This document shows positions 43,560-53,213 of a stretch of 64,000 nt of DNA, in pieces. Within the stretch, counting starts at the first letter, position 1, and each line of letters starts with the position of its first letter. Position numbers and translations under genes: made by a program. Under the pieces are notes generated by a model. The model saw only the letters and a list, made by a program, of their open reading frames with translations, was not told the origin of the DNA and ran no database searches. Origin of the DNA: Plutella xylostella (taxonomy: Eukaryota > Arthropoda > Insecta > Lepidoptera > Plutellidae); NCBI RefSeq assembly GCF_932276165.1, contig NC_063988.1, positions 8,494,001 through 8,558,000 on the forward strand, in the 5' to 3' direction.

Positions 43560-43724
43560 TCAGTTCCTGGCATGTGCTCGTACGTGGCTTGCGAAGCCGA
43601 ACTTGGTCTTAAACGTGCGGCTACAGATGTTGCACTGTAACTGTCCGCTCGTATTGTAGGTGTAGTTGTAGGACACCTTGGGACGAGTTTTCCGAGCGTG
43701 GCGTTTAGCTTCAAGTTCCTTCGT
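43560..43724 (-). pseudogene. C2H2 zinc-finger C-terminus, possible terminal exon or gene remnant
   Basis: The minus strand is open from just after a TAA (43725-43727) to a TGA at 43560-43562 and encodes a basic segment (EAKRHARKTRPKVSYNYTYN) followed by one canonical C2H2 finger: C-N-I-C, RTFKTKFGF spacing of 12 residues, then H-V-R-A-H, and an ARN end. Finger spacing is exact (C-x2-C-x12-H-x3-H). Codon texture and G+C are clearly unlike the AT-rich neighbourhood. No good splice acceptor precedes the open stretch in this frame, but a neighbouring frame upstream (PRTKRRN) could join it if a small indel is assumed, which would make it a pseudogene. The alternative frame that ends in polyserine is a shadow of the microsatellite. 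No other exons are visible nearby. Confidence 0.4.
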
Positions 43725-43727
43725 TTA

Positions 43728-45301
43728 GTTCGAGGATGCCCGACTCAATCAAAAAAATACACAATATCTGAGACAGAGAGAGAGAGATTGCACTAATCCA
43801 TCTAAGATTTTCTTATTCTTTTTTTTTACACGGGCTTTATCTCTATACATGCGCGTTATAGGTATGTAGGTGTTATAAAAGTCAGAAAGTTTTTGCTTTA
43901 AAACTGTAGGCTATCAAAGATTCCAGCCCAGTGGGCCGTGTGTTTTGGTTTAAATAACGCCGCCGGACTTCTGTGGTCTATAGTGTGTTATCCTCTACAG
44001 ATAAGTATTTTTGTACTCACCTTAATTTTATTAATATTTCTGGAAGCATGATTATCGAACTTACGCATTTTATTTTATTTCGTAATTTTTTACGCGAAAA
44101 AAATAACGTATTCACCTACCTACGCACCAATTTTATTTTCATGGAACCTTCGTTTATCAAAGTTTCCCCTAATTATTTTCCCCATTAGCATCCGATTCTT
44201 CAAACTTCGCCCGGGCCAACACTGGAATTTCATAATAATCCCGCAAGTCTATACAATTTTCTTTCCCGTCCCCTTAGCGACGGAAAGTCTCATATTCGCC
44301 GAGTCAAGGGGCAATTAGGAATTAGGATCTCCTTAGAATAGCCCAGAAATTTCAGTAGAAATAACTTCCTCAAGGATTCTTCGAAGAACTTGACGATTTA
44401 CTTTACGTAAATTAAACAAAACTTTTTTTTGATTAATTGAGTCAATTTGTTAGAAGTTTTTTTTGGGACAAAGTAGTTAAAGATAATTATAATTTATGTC
44501 GTCATAGAACTATGTTGATTATGAATGTATCTTATGGAATATACCTACAGAGTACTTAAGTATAGTTTAATGACTAATTCGTATAAAAGCACAAGAAATT
44601 GGTGGCAGTAACACAGTGAGAATTTTTCTCCCGGTTTTCTCATTGCTGCGTAAAATAGAGCCTTTACCTTTTCGGGGTAAATTATTCAGGTTTATTATCA
44701 CTATGTTTCAGGCCGTCTCTCCGTACGCACCACGTCGCATACCTGAGGAGGCTTCTTCAACAATATCGCCTCTTTCCCCAAATGCCTTTATATTTCTGGA
44801 GGCTTTTGCGTCTGGCATTTGTCTTCTATTTTAGAAAAAAAGCGGAAATGAGTAAAAAGGCTTACTTTTGTCTCCCGCCTTCTGTCTCTGCCCATCTATT
44901 GTGTTTAAACAGCCTTCGCTATAGAGAGCCAACATTACCGCGGAAATACAACATAAAATTTTCTTTATCTTTTTAGATTACGCACGCATGGCGGGTAATG
45001 TAATTTATTGCTAACAATCCGCGTTGTCCGGCCCAGCCCGGCAGTGTTCCAAGGGAAAATAACAAGTTCATCTCATCTGAATAGTATGAAAAGCCAAACG
45101 TATACATTATTCATAGTGGAACGCGATGGTACGGGGTCGTGCGTTTACAGGAATTTATTTTTCCAACTGCCCCCGCCGAGAGAAATATGAAACTATAAAT
45201 ACAATGCGCGTAACAAAGGGCCACGAACAAAGGATGTATGGATTTTATTCGGTCTTGCCGGGTTGGGATTGGTTATGATGGACATAGGCCTCCAGTGAGT
45301 A
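43728..45301. other. Unannotated interval
   Basis: An (AG)n run at 43773-43787; otherwise AT-rich with several 60-72-codon frames (43973, 44616, 44782, 45008) lacking domains. Confidence 0.45.
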
Positions 45302-45408
45302 AGGGCGAGTGCCCATTGGTACGTTGCTTTGTCGCTGCTGTATATTTTATGACTGTTCCTTCGGGACGACACGCAACTTAGCGCAACGCATCAATCGGGC
45401 CTCACCCT
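45302..45408. mobile_element. MITE with AGGGCGAGTGCCC ends, 107 bp
   Basis: Left end AGGGCGAGTGCCCATTGGTA, CGTTGC is mirrored by GCAACGCATCAATCGGGCCT, CACCCT. TA flanks both sides. The centre has GTCGCTGCTGTAT...GACGACACGCAA. Non-coding. Confidence 0.6.
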
Positions 45409-45518
45409 TACGCACTACATGTACTGTGTTTGGTTCCTTACTTTGATTAACTGTGACTTTGTTGGTCCGATTATTATTGCCACTACTATTACCTAGCCTT
45501 GAGCTTCATAGTAGACAA

Positions 45519-45692
45519 GTTCTCGAGTGGAGACCATGAACAGACAAACACAGCGTGGGACGCCCTCCTGCCCGCTGGACTGACGACCTTAGGCGGTTAC
45601 CCGGTAGTGGTTGGATGAGGAAGGCCGAGGACCGAGTGTTGTGGCGCTCCTTGGGAGAGGCCTATGTCTAGCAGTGGATGATTATTGGCTGA
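45519..45692 (+). pseudogene. 3'-terminal fragment of an RTE-type LINE
   Basis: In one frame: VLEWRP, a stop, then SVGRPPARWTDDLRRLPGSG, WMRKAEDRVLWRSLGEAYV, another stop and QWMIIG, followed by TGATGATG. This is the same C-terminal segment as at 13354 and in the LINE at 48308. Two in-frame stops show it is dead. Confidence 0.8.
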
Positions 45693-46749
45693 TGATGAAT
45701 TTCATAGTCATTTCGTGCTATCCAGTGACGTAGTTATGTAGAGATATAGAACCTGTAGCCTGAATGCGCAGTAAGTAAATAGGCACACGCGATGTTTATC
45801 TTGAGTGCGACTTGAATTATCTGACACAGGAGAGCGTTGTTAGCAAACAGTGTAGGTACTGTGGGGTCAATCTATATGACGAAAAACTTAAGTATCGGAA
45901 TGCTGCACGAGCCACGACTCTATCTCGTTGTATTAAACGTGCCGATTGCACGACAACTCTCGTTCGTTCGCTTTTCGTCAGTATAGAGTAACCCACCTGT
46001 TCTGACAATTATAGGTATGGTAACGGTGCTAGGAACTTTACAGAGAGTAGTATTGTATAATCTACTCTGCTCTACTCTAGCTTCTGAACTTTTCAACAAC
46101 TCTGCATTTGTAAGTGAGCTGGGTACACGATTCGCATGGAAATTAGGCGAGTACCGTCGGAGTCTGCCTGAGAACACTTTTGTATTTGTATGGTTCTTCA
46201 TTAGTGAGCCACAAGAGTTAAAGTTGAACGACAAGGGTTGCGTTTGAATTGGCTTCCACTGTACCGAAACATCCATGTTTGTGTCAGGGCCTGTTCTAGT
46301 AAACGCTTAACAAGATTTTGCTGAATTATGAATATGGCTCCTGTGGCTATTATTCTACGGATATAAACTGCTCAATGAATCTTTAGTAGGAATTTTTACA
46401 TTGATGAAATAACTTTTTTTTATAGGAAGACCTGTTAGGCTATTTTTGGCCATTCTTTTAATTACATTGAACTTAACATGGTTAAAAACATAGCGACGAC
46501 GGTGCTTTTACATAGTAGAATTGAATTTTGAAGCGCTTTATTCTTAGCTTTTGATGTTTCAGTCCAGATGATTTAAACTTATTTGTTAGGACTATAACTT
46601 TGTGCAGTTGTATGAAATGAGTACATGAATAATATGTATCGGTATATTTGTATATAGGTTAATTAGGTATAATATTAAGTGACTTAGGTTTACTATTCTT
46701 TTCCTTTTTTTTAAATTCTTTTTTAGTACACCTTATAACCAATTTTTTC
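45693..46749. other. Unannotated interval
   Basis: Frames on both strands at 45817-46276 overlap each other and show no domain. AT-rich towards the right. Confidence 0.4.
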
Positions 46750-46860
46750 CTGTACCTCCTGCGGGTTGACTGGCAGAAAATGCTTTTAGCGTTAAGTCCA
46801 CCCTTTGTACTTTTATTTGTAATATTTGTACAATAAAGAGTTAAATAAATAAATATTTAA
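46750..46860 (+). repeat. LINE 3' tail
   Basis: TACCTCCTGCGGGTTGACTG, GCTTTTAGCGTTAAGTCCAC, TTGTACAATAAAGAGTTAAA, ending (TAAA)n. The same family as the tail at 50690-50815 and, inverted, 18958-19075. Confidence 0.6.
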
Positions 46861-47609
46861 TACGTATTTGTATTATACTGGAAATCCAATATAAATACAT
46901 ACAATTTGGGGATAACGTGGCCTGATAGATTCCTACACAGTACAATGTAAGGGGGTAGTGTGGTCAATAGTGTATCACATAATTAGGTATATAATAAACT
47001 TGGTACACTGTAAAGGTATTTGCAATCTTATCAATCTTATTTACTTTATCTAAATAATATCACGGGTTTTTTAATCCACACAACAATAGAATATAATTGT
47101 TATGTTATATCACTCATACATACTTCACTCATAGCTTGTTGACACCTAAACCAATTTCGATAAAAAATCTTAAAGAACTGACTTGATCTTACGTACTAAA
47201 AAAAACATTAGTCATATTTTTTCGATCGAAAGTGAAATTAAAAAAGTAAGCGAGCCTGACACTGAACTAAGACACCGAAAACAGCATCCGGAAGTTGAGA
47301 GTCTCCGCCACCGCTAGGGGCGCCACTGTCGACGATCAATTAGTCAAGCCACCATTCAGCCGGTACAAACGATTTGTCACAGCATCATTAGCCTTCTCTA
47401 TTTGGTTAACTTCGCCAGTGTTTCGAAGGCAGGGTTGCAACCCTGAAAGAATTCCGGCAAGTTGAGAGTTTCATGAAACGAATTATAGCATTGTGAAAGT
47501 GGTGTTGTCATCCAAAACTAAATAGGTTATTTTTATATTTTATTTATTTATGCAAAATAAACATCAACATTATTAAAATGTTAATATTTAAAAACTTCAT
47601 GGCATTCCT
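46861..47609. other. Unannotated interval
   Basis: AT-rich with a GC patch at 47310-47345 (CCGCCACCGCTAGGGGCGCC). No gene. Confidence 0.4.
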
Positions 47610-47870
47610 TCATGGTTTCCAGTCCAACCGTCTGCAGTCAGCCTCCACGTTTCTGCACAATACGCTCCTGATTACGTTTGCACTGGTGGCCAAAATGTAG
47701 GTAATTAACAAAGCCATGTTTGCAGTATCAAAAATGTAGAGCAGTACTACTTTACCTTCTAAACACCGAGTGCAGAAGCAAGGGGACGACAAAAACAGAC
47801 AGAGTCCCGACATCTGCCACTTGATTGATGAAGAGAGCGTCTTCACCGCACTGTCTAACTGTTTACGTTC
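47610..47870 (-). other. Hydrophobic uncharacterised frame
   Basis: A minus-strand frame of 78 codons from ATG (47846) reads MKTLSSSIKWQMSGLCLFLS and later YIFDTANMALLITYILATSA, a membrane-like segment, then RSVLCRNVEADCRRLDWKP. Composition is more balanced than the flanks. One might think of a decayed multi-pass receptor exon, but no family motif is decisive and no splice sites are evident. Confidence 0.15.
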
Positions 47871-48307
47871 TACTATGTTTTATCTGCTTGGCACCTTCTC
47901 TAATTTAATTTATTATTTCTATAACTATTTGGATCCATGATGGTTCCTGTGAAACTTACTTACTTTATAAATTACCAAATCAACAATAAATTTAATAATA
48001 TTTAATAACTTGAAGACGATTATGAGTCATAAATAATAATTAATAATTAAAGCCTTTATTCAATAACTGAATTTAAACATGCATTCCATTACGCCTGATA
48101 CAAAATTTTAAATATTTAAAACAAAAATAATTAATACTTATTAATACAATTAATTCATACTTATTATTACAATTAATTCATACTTATTAAATAATTAATT
48201 AATCATGCATCAACATTACAATATAATATGGTAATAATAATATTCTATTAAGTAAATAATTATTCAATATTCATGGAAAATAAATAGTAATGTAAAAGTT
48301 CATGCAT
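47871..48307. other. AT-rich 3' flank of the LINE
   Basis: TTAAT-rich, including repeated TTAATTCATACTTATTA words (48155-48200). Part of this may be the LINE's 3' end or its AT-rich target. No target duplication was identified. Confidence 0.4.
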
Positions 48308-49813
48308 TCAGTCCGTCCCTTGGACGTAGGCCTCCTCCAACCGTTTCCACGCCTCTCTGTCTCTAGCCGTTCTCATCCACAGGGGACCGGCTACCTTTTT
48401 TATGTCGTCATCCCATCTTTGGTAAGGTCTTCCTTTTTTTCGTTTTTGGTCTCTAGGGTACCAAACTGTTACCATTTGTGTCCACTTTTCCTGATTACCT
48501 CTTATCATGTGTCCAGTCCATCTCCATTTTTGGGTCTTAATTTTAGTTGTTACATCATCATCTTCTGTAATTTTTCTTATTTCTTTCATTTCTATGTGAT
48601 GTATCATCCTCAATCCCAACATGCTTCTCTCTATGCTTCGTTGGCACACCTGTAGTTTATGCATGTGAGCTTTTGTCAAGGCCCATGTTTCACAACCATA
48701 TGTCATGACGGGTAAAATGCAGGTATTGAAGACTTTCCTTTTGATAGCAATTTTAGTTGTCTTACTCTTCATTATTTCCTTCAATGACCAAAACCGTTTC
48801 CAAGCATTTGCCACCCTTTTGTCTATTTCTTTTGTCATTTTATCGTGGAAAGACATAGTTTGTCCGAGATAGGTATAGTCCTCTATATATTCAATTTCAT
48901 TGTTGTCTATACATATTACTTCCCTGTTCACAGTGTTTGACAAAATTTTGGTTTTGCTTGTGTTCATGGATAGGCCAACTATTTTGCTATTCTTTGCTAG
49001 GTCTTGTAGCATTGCTTCTAGTTTATGTGCGTCTTCTTCGAACAGAACAAGGTCATCAGCGAATCTTAAATGATTAAATAGTGTCCCATTTATGTTAATA
49101 CCATAATGATCCCAGTCCATCTGTCTAAATATTGTTTCTAATACTGCTGAAAATAGTTTAGGTGATATTGGATCTCCTTGCCTCACGCCTCTCTCTATAG
49201 GAAAGGAGTCTCCCATTGTTTCTGTTTGTATTGTGGCAGTGCTAGTTTTATAAATGTTTATCAGCAGTTGTATATATTTAGTGTGTATTCCTTGTCTCAG
49301 TAGGCTGTCCCATATGCATTTGTGATGTAGAGAATCAAAGGCTTTATTGTAATCGACGAAGGCAATGTATAATGTTTTAGCGTGCTCTTTGTATTTTTCT
49401 ATAACCTGGTTCACAACGTGTATGTGGTCTGTGGTTGAAAAATTGCTTCTAAACCCAGCTTGTTCTTTGGGTTGATTTTCATCAAGACATTTGCTGAGTC
49501 TGTTAAGTATGACTTTTGAAAAAATCTTATATATGTTAGACATTAAACTGATGGGCCTGTAGTTATTTATGTCAGCTACGTCACCCTTTTTGTGTAGTAG
49601 TATTATACAAGATTTGGTCCACTGATCTGGTATCTCTTCCGAATCCATTACCGCATTGAACATTATTGTGAGAGCAGGTGCTATTTCATCTAGTGTTCCT
49701 TTGAGCAATTCATTCGTGATTTGATCCGGCCCAGGAGCTTTTTCCATTTTTTGGTTTTTGATGGCAGCTATGACTTCAGAGATTAATATTTCTGGGACTG
49801 CCTCATCTTCACT
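48308..49813 (-). pseudogene. RTE-type LINE reverse transcriptase ORF, 5'-truncated
   Basis: Open on the minus strand from the palindrome at its 5' edge to TGA at 48308-48310. It is in frame upstream of the first ATG (49747), reading TSEDEAVPEILISEVIAAIK, so the true ORF once began further upstream. RT landmarks in order: KAPGPDQI, LHKKGD..NYRPISL, QAGFRSNFSTTDHI, AFVDYNKAFD (motif A Asp), GVRQGDPISPKLF, and FADDLVLFEE (catalytic DD). The C-terminus has GCETWAL, then GRPYQRWDDDIKKVAG and AYVQ, typical of lepidopteran RTE/BovB-like elements. The apurinic endonuclease domain that would precede RT is missing. The RT part itself is uninterrupted over about 500 codons, so truncation was recent. 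No host function is implied. Confidence 0.9.
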
Positions 49814-49831
49814 AGTGAAGATGAGGCAGTC
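49796..49831. repeat. Perfect 36-bp palindrome at the LINE 5' edge
   Basis: GACTGCCTCATCTTCACT followed by its exact reverse complement, with no loop. One half belongs to the LINE coding sequence (it encodes TSEDEAV on the minus strand); the other half is an inverted copy lying outside the ORF. Confidence 0.9.
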
Positions 49832-49960
49832 TTATGAGTCATATTTACATTTAATTGATAGATAAACTCTATAGTGTTGATCTAAAACGATGATTGTTAC
49901 CTCCGTCTATACACTGGTTACACATATATAATGAAATATTTTTATCCTAACAAATCCTAA

Positions 49961-50046
49961 TCCTGACTAATAGATGCGGAAGTAACTGTGTCTGTCTGTC
50001 TGTCTGTCTTTCACGCCAAAACTACTGAACGGATTTGAATGAAATA
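49961..50046 (+). mobile_element. Helitron (Lep1-like) 5' fragment
   Basis: TCCTGACTAATAGATGCGGA, GTAACTGTGTCTGTCTGTCT, TTTCACGCCAAAACTACTGA, ACGGATTTGAATGAAAT, then poly-A; the 3' half is missing. Confidence 0.7.
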
Positions 50047-50454
50047 AAAAAAAACAAGCTGAAACTAGGTCATTCATATCATATCGCTCCTCGAAACCGA
50101 TTCAGCAGCGTGTCACGTCAGCATTTCCAATGTTGGTTCTTCTCCAACCCGCGAGCTCAGCGCTACAACGCAATACCTATGATCGAGTCCAATCGTTCAC
50201 TCAATAATAGTCATTTATTGCATGTTCCAATCCTTGTGATGTGCAAGAGAGAATCTATTAGAGGGAATTGAAAAATAAAATTGGCACGGGCTCAATTTTA
50301 CGCCTGAATGGGAACAGTTTGGTGCAGCTCGTGAGGAAGTTAGCGGTGGTAAGTGGGGCATGGGCCTAAGGCTGAGGTTCCGTGAGGGTAAAGCTTAAAA
50401 CTGAAATTTCGTAGGTATATCATCTTCTACCGATATAAGCATTGGATAAGCCTA
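50047..50454. other. Unannotated interval
   Basis: Balanced composition around 50080-50200 (CTCCTCGAAACCGATTCAGC) with a 78-codon frame lacking domains. Confidence 0.4.
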
Positions 50455-50575
50455 AGAATAGAATAGAATAGAATACTTCTTTATTGACTAAACAGAACAC
50501 AAATAACAATTTATACAGTGGAGTTAAAGCAATAGGCGGCCTTATCGCTAAAAGCGTTTATTATGACTAAGATTC
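50455..50575 (-). repeat. LINE 3' tail ending in (ATTCT)n
   Basis: On the minus strand: AAACGCTTTTAGCGATAAGG, CCGCCTATTGCTTTAACTCC, AATAAAGAAGTATTCTATTC. Same family as 13765-13862. Confidence 0.65.
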
Positions 50576-50689
50576 ATAATTTATTCGACGTTAAATTTTA
50601 CAATTATTTTATCGATTGTCAAGATATTAATATATCTACTACCATTCCACAGTAAAGTTTTTTCCTCGTTCACTCAATTTTCCTTACAG

Positions 50690-50815
50690 ACGTTCGGCCC
50701 ATCGTGGGTAGTTGGCTGCGGATGCTAATATGCTCTTAGCATTAAGTCCACCTGATTATACATCTTCTTTTGTTAAATTGTGCAATTAAAGTATAAATAA
50801 ATAAAAATAAATAAA
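50690..50815 (+). repeat. LINE 3' tail
   Basis: GACGTTCGGCCCATCGTGGG, GCTCTTAGCATTAAGTCCAC, then AATAAATAAAAATAAATAAA. Matches the tail at 46750. Confidence 0.6.
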
Positions 50816-50993
50816 TCTGAAAGGCCAATCCTTTGACCTCGATAACAAACCCTAGCAATTTATAGGTACTCTGTACCGTAGCCTAGCTCTTATATTTGTC
50901 ACCGACATGATAAGTAGTTTTTTCGTATATGGCACTTGCTTTTAGGAACAGCCAATCATTTAAGGTCATATGTTAGTTTGGTTTCATCTAAGA

Positions 50994-51969
50994 CTAGCTG
51001 TTCCCGCGAGCTTCGCTTCGCCTTAAAAAGTTTTCCCGTGGGAATTCCGGGATAAAAAGTAGCCTATGTTCTTTCTCAGGGTGCAGACCATATGTATACC
51101 AAATGGTTCTACCTTTTTTGGCATAAGATTTATTTGCCTAATCTCGTATTGCATAGTAACGTTTGGTCAAAGTCTCGTTACGCCGAAAATCGTATGGCAT
51201 ATATCTCGTTTAGTAAAAAGTTATTTCGCATAACATTGTTTAGCCTAATAATGGTATGGGCAAATCTTGAATAGCCTAATAATGCTATGGCATAGGTTTA
51301 TACAAAGTAATAATATTCGTTTGGCTTTAACTTTGACGGAGCGTCTCCCTACATAGCGCAAACTGGTGCCTTGTTTGTTTCCGCTGTTTGGAAAACGCTC
51401 CGCTCCGCTTCGCTGCGCTCCGCTTTGGTTTTGATGAACATGTGCACCTAACACGCTCCTCCTCGCTTTGCTCGTCGTCGCACCTATTTTTAGGTTTCGA
51501 TCTTATGGGGTTTGTAATAATTATATTGGTCGTTAACTTTCGATTTTTTGATCATACAATATCGTGATTTTCGGGATGTAGAAGAAAAATACCACAATTT
51601 GTACATTTACTACATACTTAATATATTATTTATTAAGATAACATTAGGAGAAACAAGATTATACATAGGTATAGACGAACATAAATTTGAGCAAACGAAA
51701 CTTAGGTGTTTAAAGATTGTGCCTAAAGAGTTTTAGACGAAACGAGCCTTATGCCACATAAGTCTTGGCAAAGTGATGGTTCGGCCAAAAAAGTTTAGAC
51801 CATACGAGTTATGCGAAATGAGTTTTGGTTAATAAAGATTATGCGAGATGAGCGGAACCCATACCAAATTTCATTCAAATCCGTTCAGTAGTTTTGGCGT
51901 GAAAGAGTAACAGACAGACAGACAGACAGACAGACACAGTTACTTTCGCATTTATAATATTAGTTAGGA
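50994..51969 (-). mobile_element. Miniature Helitron (Lep1-like) split by a 756-bp insertion
   Basis: The outer parts (50994-51104 and 51861-51969) join to form a normal copy: minus-strand start TCCTAACTAATATTATAAAT, GTCTGTCTGTCTGTCTGTTA, CCAAAACTACTGAACGGATT, end AACAGCTAG. The break lies in the conserved ATACCAAAT word, which is duplicated on both sides of the insert. Confidence 0.85.
51105..51860. mobile_element. 756-bp non-autonomous DNA element with a 9-bp target duplication (Mutator-like?)
   Basis: Begins GGTTCTACCTTTTTTGGCAT and ends GAGATGAGCGGAACCC, i.e. imperfect inverted ends (GGTTCTAC / GGGTTCCGC). ATACCAAAT flanks it at 51096-51104 and 51861-51869. Both subterminal regions are filled with variants of a short phrase: CGTATGGCATA, TCGTTTAGTAAA, TTTAGCCTAATAATG on the left and GCCACATAAG, ACCATACGAGTTATGCG on the right. 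An internal CGCTCCGCTCCGCTTCGCTG patch lies at 51400. No transposase. A 9-bp duplication with G-starting ends is typical of Mutator-like elements, an inference only. Confidence 0.75.
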
Positions 51970-52205
51970 TTAGACTGTCATTGCTACTAAATCGTTCCAC
52001 TGCAGTACCCTATACCGGTGTTGGCTGTACTTTTGTTAGTTGCTTTGAAACTTAGCAGCGAGGGAAGTATGCCAATTGAAACTGTTGTTTATTTCCTACC
52101 TCCAGGGACCTATTACGATTAGCTTCGTTCTGCTGTTTATGTGGGCTTTTTCATCGTTTGTATTTGGTGTAATGAGTGTAATTAATAGATTCTCAACTGA
52201 ATATA
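51970..52205. other. Unannotated interval
   Basis: No gene or repeat end recognised. Confidence 0.4.
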
Positions 52206-52520
52206 CAGGGTGTTGCAAAAAGGGTATACTAAGCCGAAAGGGGGTAACTCAGGGGGTCATTCTGAACAACTTTTGTTCTACGAGTTTTGGAAATATGGCC
52301 CCAATTTTTTTAAACATTGAATAGGAAATTATTTCAAAATATTTACCTACGTTTTTAGTTGGTAATATTCTGATGCGCCGCACAATGTACTTAAAAATTG
52401 CAGAAGGCGTCATTAAGTTAGCTTTTTCCGTTTAGAAGTAATTTGGTTGTTTTCAGAATGGAACTTTTTCATTGCCCGTGAGTGTATACTCGTAGAGTGT
52501 ATAAGAGTAGGATAGTGCTG
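52206..52520. mobile_element. Variant-2 CAGGGTG MITE, left part
   Basis: CAGGGTGTTGCAAAAAGGGT, then ACTAAGCCGAAAGGGGGTAA, CTCAGGGGGTCATTCTGAAC. This variant shares the outer 30 bp with the main family but has a different subterminal sequence, also found at 39230, 57495 and 59509. A right end is not clear. Confidence 0.55.
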
Positions 52521-53213
52521 TAGTTACAGGAACACCAGGTAGGCTATAATATAACTATAGACAGTACCTACGTTTAAGGGCGGATGCGTCGCGTTGGTCG
52601 GCCATTAAGTTAACTGACATGAAACAGGCGTGGTAGGGATGTCCGATGGACTAGTGATGGAAATACCTAAACTTGTATCGATTTGTCGATAATACTGGGG
52701 CCACACTAACGGGAAATGCCGTTAATCGTACGTGTAATTTTCATCACTAAACAAATGATTTACGGTATATTTTTCAATGTTTAATATCATCAATTATCGT
52801 GATATTTATTGGCATTTATCAGTTGAAAAATAATTTACTAAACTTGCATGCATATGCCAATGTACTTGACATGAGGTAGTTTACAACCTGTTTTTAAGGT
52901 ACCGCAACTTAGCATCGTCGCGTCGGAAATAAACTTAATGAATGGTAGCTAATTGAAAATATATTTACACACAAGTTTATATTATTATGTTAGTTCTAAA
53001 TCCAAATCTTAACGTCGAAAATGAACAGTGAACACTACTTAATAGTAAACCGTATCTTTGTTCTTTTATTAGCTTTAATATAATTATTTACGGATTTTGA
53101 AGTGGTCATCCATTGCGCATAATGCCTGAAATAAAAGTGACAACCTCCATATTCAATTTCTTAGAATAAGCTAGCTTAACTCACGATACGAGCAAATGTT
53201 GAAGTACACTCTA
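52521..53213. other. Unannotated interval
   Basis: AT-rich; no gene. Confidence 0.45.

Noticed and set aside
44616..44976. Overlapping plus-strand frames with hydrophobic segments
   Set aside because: Short, overlapping in different frames, no homology-like motifs.
47610..47846. Gustatory or odorant receptor exon
   Set aside because: Only one membrane-like segment and no diagnostic motif or splice sites; listed as uncharacterised.
48302..48655. 117-codon plus-strand frame
   Set aside because: Antisense shadow of the LINE RT ORF.
51906..51937. CRISPR-like array in (GACA)n runs
   Set aside because: Simple microsatellite inside Helitrons in a eukaryotic sequence; no spacers.
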